A stretch of 7,266 nucleotides of DNA, taken from assembly GCA_946055125.1 (NCBI GenBank), contig CAMGFF010000110.1, positions 1-7,266 of the forward strand, given 5' to 3'. This DNA is from an uncultured Prevotellaceae bacterium (GTDB taxonomy: Bacteria > Bacteroidota > Bacteroidia > Bacteroidales > Muribaculaceae). A program made the position numbers and the translations under genes. Positions 1 through 5,026 of the stretch are shown piece by piece; the stretch's first letter is position 1, and each line of letters opens with the position of its first letter. The notes beneath the pieces are model-generated. The model had not been told where the DNA came from. It saw only the letters and a list, made by a program, of their open reading frames with translations, and made no database searches.

Positions 1-49
1 ATCTTTCAATATTTCAAAAAAAGCGGTCTTTGTTCTTGTTGTGCAGTGA

Positions 50-94
50 GCATGAGAGAGGAGGAAGGCCGCTTGCCTTCCTGCACTCTCATGC
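50..94 (-). terminator. Nested hairpin downstream of the FG-GAP gene, probable 3' end signal
   Basis: Bases 50-58 (GCATGAGAG) pair with 86-94 (CTCTCATGC), and inside them 62-69 (AGGAAGGC) pair with 75-82 (GCCTTCCT) around a 5-base loop. A 3x3 internal loop joins the two stems. It begins 11 bases beyond the stop codon on the minus strand. No U-run follows directly; the nearest (A-run at 16-22 on the plus strand) lies 27 bases further on. It could be a transcript-end stabiliser or a termination structure. An alternative pairing of 69-74 with 21-26 would place a stem directly beside that U-run. Confidence 0.5.
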
Positions 95-105
95 CTGCAT
101 TTCCA

Positions 106-2079
106 TTATAAAACAACCTTTTCTACCTTCACTCCATCCTCGGTGGTAACCTTCACCACATAGATGCCTGCGGGAAGCTCCACGTCGGCATTACCGCGCA
201 CTGCCACCTTCTCGATGAGGGCGCCATTGGCAGCAAACACCTCAGCCTTGCCGGCCTCGGCCACCACTGTGAGCACTCCGCCATTGGCTGTGATGCTCAC
301 CTTGCCATTTGCGAGGTTGCCTGCCACGCCACCCTCGCCAATGGTGAACGAGCCACCCTCGGCAAAAGTAGAGCCTTCATAGCCGGCATTGATAGTCTGC
401 ACACCCCAAGTGTAGTTGCCGTCGGGCAGAGTGAGGGTGAGAGTCTTGTTCATGTAGGCATTACCCATGGTCATGGCCTTGCGCACGCCGTCCTTATCGC
501 CACCCACAAAAGATGCACAGCTGTTGTAGAACTTGCCTGTGTTCTTGTTCTTGATGTAGTACTCATAGGTAACGTTCTTCTGCGAAGAGGCTGCTGCAGC
601 CCAGCTCAGTGTCACTGCCGAGCCTTCCACTGTGGCAGCAAGGCTTGTGGGAGCGTCGGGGCGGGCTGCCTTGGTGTTGGTGTTCACGGTGTAAACGAAG
701 TTGCGTCCCATGGGGTTGGCATCGTCGTTGAAGTAAGTGCCGTCCCACACACCTCCTGAGTAAGCATAGTGGCGAGCTCCCGGCACACCATTCTCAAGGA
801 AGTAAACTGCCACCTCGCTGGCACCCGGCACGCGCTCATACTGGTTGAGGGCTGCCGTACCGTCGTTCTTGAAAATCCAGCCGGCCTGTGTGTTGCCCGT
901 GCCGTCGAGCATAGTGGTGCACCAGCCGTCGAGCACAAGGTCATACTGGCCGTTGCCATAATAGTCGATAGCGCGGATACCCATGTTGGTAACGCCAAGC
1001 GGACGAATGTCCTTGCCCGAAATCAAGGGGAGGTTCTTGTCGGTGTAGCTCACGCTGCCATCGCTGCTCACCTTGCCAAGGAGCATCTGCCAAAAGTAAT
1101 CCCATGTACCTGCGGGACGTGCATCGTCGGGCGACTCACCACCCACGAAGATGTCCATCACGCCGTCGTTGTTGAAGTCGGCACAAGCGAAGTTACCGTT
1201 GCCATAGTTGTGCGAAACGCCATCGGCGAGGCCAAGGTCGTAGAAGGTAACAACCTCCTCGGGGTCGGTCTCAGCGCCAAGGTTGAGGTAGCACACGAAA
1301 GTGCGGCCCAGACCCAGGCCATGCTCCTCGGGGTTATCCACGTTGCCCTGCACCATGAAGTCGGCATAGCCATCGTTGTTGAGGTCCACGGCACGCACTG
1401 TGCACAGAGCGAACTCAAAGTTGTGGTCGCCATTGCCCATGAGGTCGGTGCAATAGGCAGTGAAGTTGAAGTTGCCCTTGTTGATGAGCACGGCACAGTT
1501 GTCCTTGCGGTCCTGCTCAGGAAGGTTCGACCAGCCAATGCCCACGATGTCGGGCAGACCGTCGCAGTTGAAGTCGGCTATATCAATAGCACGGGGGCGC
1601 CAGTCGATGGCGTTGCCCTCCACATCGGTGACAGTGATTTGCTGCTTCACGAATTTGCCGTTTCCGTCGTTGAGGAAGAGGCCAAGGTTGGCATAGCCAT
1701 CCACGTTGCTCTCGCTGGCAGCGAAGTAGTCGATGTTGCCGTCGCCATTGAAGTCGGCGGGGATCAGGAAAGGCTTGATGCCATAAATCTGGTCGAAGGG
1801 AGCCACATCGTAGCTGCCTGTCGATGCGTTCCACACGCGCTTCCATGCGTCGAAAGCGAGCACCACTTCGTTCTCATCGGCATCATATACCACACGGCCC
1901 TGGTCGTTATTGGCGCGACCGCCATACACAAGGTCGAGAACTCCGTCGTTGTTGATATCAATCTCCATACCACCACCAAGGTCGCAACCACGAGCTGCGT
2001 CGGTAGTGTACTGAATTTGGGCATTTGCTATGCCGGGAAGCATTCCCGCAGCAAGCACAAGGTAAAATAATTTTTTCAT
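106..2079 (-). CDS. Secreted FG-GAP/VCBS repeat protein with Fn3-like domain and C-terminal sorting-like domain
   Basis: This 657-residue protein begins with a type I signal peptide (MKKLFYLVLAAGMLPGIANA, cleavage after residue 20, no lipobox). Residues 41-380 hold six regularly spaced FG-GAP/VCBS-type calcium motifs (D-x-N-x-DG-x-x-D), indicating an integrin-alpha-like beta-propeller. Residues about 473-580 look like a fibronectin type III domain (PDAPTSLAATVEGSAVTLSW at the start, YTWGVQTIN near the end). The last 70 residues resemble the type IX secretion C-terminal sorting domain or the related Bacteroidales tail domain: AEVFAANGALIEKV, then LPAGIYVVKVTTEDGVKVEK, ending in VVL. The protein is probably exported and displayed or released, with glycan binding or adhesion as possible roles. 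No catalytic motif was recognised. It follows the GH43-like gene by 140 bases with a terminator between, so it may be expressed differently from the SusCD genes. The ATG is preceded by AT-rich sequence without a Shine-Dalgarno. Confidence 0.88.
   Translation of the reverse strand: MKKLFYLVLAAGMLPGIANAQIQYTTDAARGCDLGGGMEIDINNDGVLDLVYGGRANNDQGRVVYDADENEVVLAFDAWKRVWNASTGSYDVAPFDQIYGIKPFLIPADFNGDGNIDYFAASESNVDGYANLGLFLNDGNGKFVKQQITVTDVEGNAIDWRPRAIDIADFNCDGLPDIVGIGWSNLPEQDRKDNCAVLINKGNFNFTAYCTDLMGNGDHNFEFALCTVRAVDLNNDGYADFMVQGNVDNPEEHGLGLGRTFVCYLNLGAETDPEEVVTFYDLGLADGVSHNYGNGNFACADFNNDGVMDIFVGGESPDDARPAGTWDYFWQMLLGKVSSDGSVSYTDKNLPLISGKDIRPLGVTNMGIRAIDYYGNGQYDLVLDGWCTTMLDGTGNTQAGWIFKNDGTAALNQYERVPGASEVAVYFLENGVPGARHYAYSGGVWDGTYFNDDANPMGRNFVYTVNTNTKAARPDAPTSLAATVEGSAVTLSWAAAASSQKNVTYEYYIKNKNTGKFYNSCASFVGGDKDGVRKAMTMGNAYMNKTLTLTLPDGNYTWGVQTINAGYEGSTFAEGGSFTIGEGGVAGNLANGKVSITANGGVLTVVAEAGKAEVFAANGALIEKVAVRGNADVELPAGIYVVKVTTEDGVKVEKVVL
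109..318 (-). other. C-terminal domain resembling a type IX secretion sorting signal
   Basis: The last 70 residues form a short beta-rich domain: GVLTVVAEAGKAEVFAANGA, then a LPAGIYVVKV strand, a turn (TTEDG) and a final VKVEKVVL strand. This is the pattern of Bacteroidota C-terminal sorting domains (G-x-Y-x-V-K followed by a K-V-V end). The usual N-P motif near the start of type A domains is missing, so a related Bacteroidales tail domain of unproven function is an alternative. Confidence 0.55.
340..663 (-). other. Fibronectin type III-like domain of the FG-GAP protein
   Basis: Residues about 473-580 start with the P-x-A-P-x-x-L pattern, then a V-T-L-S-W strand, a tyrosine-rich strand (YEYYIKNKNTGKFY) and a late YTWGVQTINAGYEGS strand. 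This resembles the seven-strand Fn3 order. It probably acts as a spacer between the propeller and the C-terminal tail. Insertions in the middle (GGDKDGVRKAMTMGNAYMNK) make it a divergent member. Confidence 0.65.
940..1959 (-). repeat. Six FG-GAP/VCBS calcium-binding repeats within the secreted protein
   Basis: The motifs in order are DINNDGVLD (41-49), DFNGDGNID (109-117), DFNCDGLPD (169-177), DLNNDGYAD (232-240), DFNNDGVMD (301-309) and DYYGNGQYD (372-380). Spacing is 60 to 71 residues, fitting one motif per propeller blade. Each is followed by a hydrophobic strand such as LVYGG, IVGIG, FMVQG or IFVGG. The last copy has lost the Asn at position 3 and the Asp at position 5, so it probably binds calcium poorly. 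A seventh blade, if present, has no recognisable motif. Confidence 0.85.
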
Positions 2080-2110
2080 GTCAGTAAAAAAAGTTTAATT
2101 TGGTTATTGT

Positions 2111-2163
2111 AAAAAAGGTGAGGAGCTTCAATCCCTCTTGGTGAGGCCCGAAGCCCCTCACCC
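2111..2163 (-). terminator. Intrinsic terminator or attenuator between the GH43-like gene and the FG-GAP gene
   Basis: Read on the minus strand, bases 2162 to 2151 (GGUGAGGGGCUU) pair with 2128 to 2117 (AAGCUCCUCACC). This gives a 12-bp stem with a single G-U pair and a 22-base loop, followed at once by six U (2116 to 2111). That is a textbook rho-independent terminator for the minus-strand transcript. The plus strand has no T-run after the stem. The first stem arm can instead pair with CCUCACC at 2146 to 2140 (7 bp, 9-base loop), which would preclude the terminator stem. The hairpin lies 57 bases after the upstream stop, and its U-tract ends 31 bases before the next ATG. Confidence 0.82.
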
Positions 2164-2219
2164 GGTTGATTATTTGTAGATTTGTGGTCGATTAGCCACT
2201 GGCATCGATTGCCCGCGAG

Positions 2220-3347
2220 TTAGTCGAGCGAGAAGCGCGGAGTGGTCCAGCCGGTTGTGGGCACTATCACACCCTTGAACCAGCCCTCCTCATCGAGCTC
2301 CATGGGCGAGATGAAGAGCGGACGGCGCTTGTAGTTGCTTGCCATGAGCTCCTTACCGGCGGCGGTGGCATTGTAGGCCACATATTGCACACCCTGGCCG
2401 TCGGCAAACACGCGGCACACGTTCTCGGGATTCACATTCACATCACCGCCCTCAATGAGCAGCTCACCATTGCTGCCATTCACAAGCTCGGTGCCGGCCT
2501 TGTCGGTGTAGGGCCCGGCGGCAGTAGTGGCGCGCGCATAGCGCACCTCGGTGCCTGAGCCATTGGTCACGGTGCCGAAAAGGTAGTAGCTCGACGAGCT
2601 TGTGCGGTAAATTGCCACGTCGCGGAATTCGGGCCCTGCCACCTGCTTTGGTGTGCCCTTGAGAGTGGGCTTCTGGCCACGGCGCAAAGTCACCTCCTGC
2701 ACATAAGAGCCATTCTCAGTGCTGTAGCACACATAGAACTTGGTGGAGAACACCGCGAAGAAAGGATTCTCAATCTTGCTCACGCCAAGCTGCTCGGCAG
2801 TGATGAAGACACCCTGGTCGGTGTATGGGCCCTGGCCCGAAGTGGAGCTTGCAGCGCCAATTGAGTTCTCGCCCTCGGGCTGATACACCATCCAGTAGTT
2901 GGCGCCGCTCACGGTCTTGGCAAAGTCGGCCGAGATGCTGGCGATGCGGGCCTCGGTCCACGAGGGGCGCAGGCCTATGGTGGAGGTGGTGGTTTCCTCC
3001 TCACCCTCGGCAGGAGGAGTGGGATAGCTGAACGCCGTCTGGGCAGTGAAGTTCCAGCTCATGAGGTCGTTGCTGGTGACCACGGGGCAGCAGTATTTCA
3101 GGCCCTTGGCCCACTCGGTCTCGCTCGAGATGGCCACATACACGCTCGCAGCCTTAAACACAGTTCCGGCCTCGAGCGACGGCTCCCACACCGGGTTGCG
3201 GTAGCTGGTGTTCTCGGGGTTCTGGCTGCCTTCCCACAGCACCGAGTCCACGCCATCGCCACCCATGTCGGTGCAGCTTGCAAGCGAGCCGGTCATGAGC
3301 GAGCCCACTGCTGCGGTTACTGCAATTATGCTGAATATCTTTTTCAT
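2220..3347 (-). CDS. GH43-like five-bladed beta-propeller lipoprotein, apparently lacking the catalytic acids
   Basis: This 375-residue lipoprotein has a signal peptide ending in lipobox SLASC (Cys25), so it is likely anchored in the outer membrane. Its body reads as a family 43 glycoside hydrolase propeller. NPVWEPSL (51-58) corresponds to the usual NPV...DPS, and SNDLMSWNF (92-100) to the S-x-DL-x-x-W strand. WTEAR (130-134) matches WAPDI, IENPFF (192-197) matches the D-P-x-x-F blade, and VAGPEF...YYLFG (236-258) matches EGP...YYLF. YARATTAAGPYTD (270-282) and RRPLFISPMELDEEGWF (341-357) match the closing blades. In that reading the base Asp is Glu56, the pKa-modulating Asp is Ala133 or Arg134, and the acid Glu is Ala237, so hydrolysis may be lost. 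An acidic, Thr-rich insert lies at 110-122. It starts 42 bases after susD, where PULs usually encode surface glycan-binding proteins, so a binding role is plausible. An active but divergent enzyme is not excluded. Confidence 0.78.
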   Translation of the reverse strand: MKKIFSIIAVTAAVGSLMTGSLASCTDMGGDGVDSVLWEGSQNPENTSYRNPVWEPSLEAGTVFKAASVYVAISSETEWAKGLKYCCPVVTSNDLMSWNFTAQTAFSYPTPPAEGEEETTTSTIGLRPSWTEARIASISADFAKTVSGANYWMVYQPEGENSIGAASSTSGQGPYTDQGVFITAEQLGVSKIENPFFAVFSTKFYVCYSTENGSYVQEVTLRRGQKPTLKGTPKQVAGPEFRDVAIYRTSSSSYYLFGTVTNGSGTEVRYARATTAAGPYTDKAGTELVNGSNGELLIEGGDVNVNPENVCRVFADGQGVQYVAYNATAAGKELMASNYKRRPLFISPMELDEEGWFKGVIVPTTGWTTPRFSLD

Positions 3348-3389
3348 TTCGTTTTCGGTAATTTGAAGAGTGTTATTTTATCGATTGAT

Positions 3390-4970
3390 TTAGTATCCAT
3401 AATTCTGCGTGAAGCCCTGGAAGAGCGACAGGTCATGGTTGGGGATGATGTAGAGGTGGTTGATGCCCACCTTGAAGTTCAGGAAGTCGGGGTCGCGCTC
3501 GGCGAGCTTGTTCACTCCCTCCTGGGTGTGGATGTCGCCCCAGCGGTCGAGGTCATACCAGCGCGTGCTCTCGCCGCAAAGCTCCACCAGGCGCTCGTGG
3601 CGAATCTGGTCCTTGAGGCTCTCATAGTCGGGGAACTGGCCCACGCTCAGGTCTCTCATGTTCACGCGGCGGCGCACCTTGTTGATATACTCCACTGCGG
3701 TTGCGCGGTCGCCCCCAAGCTCATTGAGCACCTCGGCATACATGAGATACACGTCGGCAAGGCGAAGCACGCGGAAGTTGGTGCCCGAGCTGTAGTCCTC
3801 GGCCTTGTTGTCGGTGTCGACGCTGGTGTATTTTCTCCAGTAGCACTTGTGAGCGAAGTGCTCGCTGGCGTTCCACTCGGCATAGGTCTTGCCATAGTAT
3901 TTCATGTTGTCGTCGGGGTTCTCATAGAAGAGGGTGTAGTATTTGCGCATGTCGGGCTTGCCGTCCTTGTCGCGCTCCAGGTCAAACTCGTCGAGGAGCC
4001 AGTCGCGCGAAGAGCCGTCGTTCCATGCACCCTCACCGCTGCTTATGTAAAGACCGAAGAACTTGGGGCGGTGCATGCCGGTTTCCTGACCATTGGTGAG
4101 GCCGTCCTTGAAGTTGATCTCGAAGAGCGACTCCGAGTTGTTCTCATTGGCCTCGGTGAAGTTGTCGAGCCAGTTGGGCACCAATGAGTAGCGTCCCATG
4201 GCGAAGATGGCCTCAATATTCTCCTTGGCAGCCTGCCAGTAGGCCTTAGCCTCATCGGGGCGGTTCACTGTGGGTCGCTTGCAGTAGCCGGCGAGCTGCA
4301 TGTTGATGCGGGCCTGCATACCCACTGCCGAACCCACAGTGGGGCGGCCCTTCTCGGCCGTAGGCCACTCGGCGGGCAGCAACTTGGCGGCCTCGGTGAA
4401 GTCGGATAGTGCCTGCTTGTAGATTTCTTCCTGCTCTATGATTTCGCCATCGGCCACCGAGCTCACCTGGCGCGGGCACTTGCCGTAGGTTCCGGCAATG
4501 AACCAGTAGGCAACGCCACGAATGAAGTAGGCCTGGCCCAGGGCCTTGTCGGCCTCCTCCTTGGTGAGCACGTCATATCCGTGGTCAATCACATTGTCGA
4601 TTACCTGATTCACATAGTAAATCTGGTTGAAAGTCTCACGCCAGGGGTTCACTATGCCCTCGGTGTTCTCGGTGTTGTAGGGCGAGATGATGAAGTTGGC
4701 GTAGGCGATAAACTTTGGGTCGGGGCTTTCGCTCCAGCCCTCATCGCTGCGCAAAATCATGAGCACGTGGAACCAGCGGCTGAACATTCCCGGGCGGCGC
4801 CACTGAGCGTAGGCTGCCGAGAGGCCCTGGTCAAACTGCTCGGGAGTTTTCCAGAATGTTTCGGTAGATTCGCGGTTGGGGTCGGAGAGCGTGAGCCAGT
4901 TGTCGCCACACGAGGTTGCGGCTCCGAGCAGCATTAGTCCCGCTAAGCTATTTATTATAAACTTTTTCAT
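3390..4970 (-). CDS. SusD/RagB-family glycan-binding outer-membrane lipoprotein
   Basis: This is the surface lipoprotein that pairs with SusC, captures glycan and closes over the transporter pore. From the ATG at 4970 it has 526 residues, the usual SusD length. The signal peptide ends in lipobox AATSC with lipidated Cys21. The mature start has the typical SusD pattern of FWKTPEQFDQGLSAAYAQW (39-57). The C-terminal SusD_RagB region is clear: FRVLRLADVYLMYAEVLNEL (399-418), with the TPR-like YINKVRRRVN (428-437). It continues with HERLVELCGESTRWYDLDRWG (from 458) and the terminal IIPNHDL (508-514) and QNYGY (522-526; the family norm is QNPGY). A GTG three codons upstream at 4979 is in frame. 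The ATG is preferred because MKKFIINSLAG is a normal signal-peptide start and AT-rich sequence lies upstream. The glycan specificity cannot be predicted. Confidence 0.97.
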   Translation of the reverse strand: MKKFIINSLAGLMLLGAATSCGDNWLTLSDPNRESTETFWKTPEQFDQGLSAAYAQWRRPGMFSRWFHVLMILRSDEGWSESPDPKFIAYANFIISPYNTENTEGIVNPWRETFNQIYYVNQVIDNVIDHGYDVLTKEEADKALGQAYFIRGVAYWFIAGTYGKCPRQVSSVADGEIIEQEEIYKQALSDFTEAAKLLPAEWPTAEKGRPTVGSAVGMQARINMQLAGYCKRPTVNRPDEAKAYWQAAKENIEAIFAMGRYSLVPNWLDNFTEANENNSESLFEINFKDGLTNGQETGMHRPKFFGLYISSGEGAWNDGSSRDWLLDEFDLERDKDGKPDMRKYYTLFYENPDDNMKYYGKTYAEWNASEHFAHKCYWRKYTSVDTDNKAEDYSSGTNFRVLRLADVYLMYAEVLNELGGDRATAVEYINKVRRRVNMRDLSVGQFPDYESLKDQIRHERLVELCGESTRWYDLDRWGDIHTQEGVNKLAERDPDFLNFKVGINHLYIIPNHDLSLFQGFTQNYGY

Positions 4971-5026
4971 TGTTGTCACAAAAAATATAAATTGTGTGTG
5001 TTGTATTTATTACGCTGATTTCACTT
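4971..5026 (-). other. susC-susD intergenic spacer
   Basis: This is an AT-rich spacer of 56 bases between the susC stop and the preferred susD ATG. It has no hairpin with a U-tract, no Shine-Dalgarno sequence and no clear Bacteroidota promoter motif (TTTG with TAnnTTTG). It is consistent with co-transcription of susC and susD. Confidence 0.6.

Noticed and set aside
769..2070. Long stop-free plus-strand reading frame (433 codons) opposite the FG-GAP gene
   Set aside because: It lies wholly antisense to a gene with clear domains. Its translation is a low-complexity run of Val, Ala, Glu and His with no recognisable domain. It arises from the repeated Asp/Asn/Gly codons of the real gene.
2177..2184. 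TAGATTTG on the plus strand, matching the Bacteroidota -7 promoter element TAnnTTTG
   Set aside because: No TTTG-type -33 element lies at the right distance upstream (about 2150-2155), and no plus-strand gene follows. It is probably a chance match, although an antisense RNA is not strictly excluded.
3363..4187. Plus-strand reading frame of 274 codons opposite susD
   Set aside because: It is antisense to conserved SusD motifs, has Val/Ala/Glu-rich composition and no domain. It is a codon-bias shadow.
4971..4979. GTG start for susD three codons upstream of the ATG
   Set aside because: The ATG gives a standard MKK signal-peptide start, and the extra residues (Met-Thr-Thr) add nothing recognisable.
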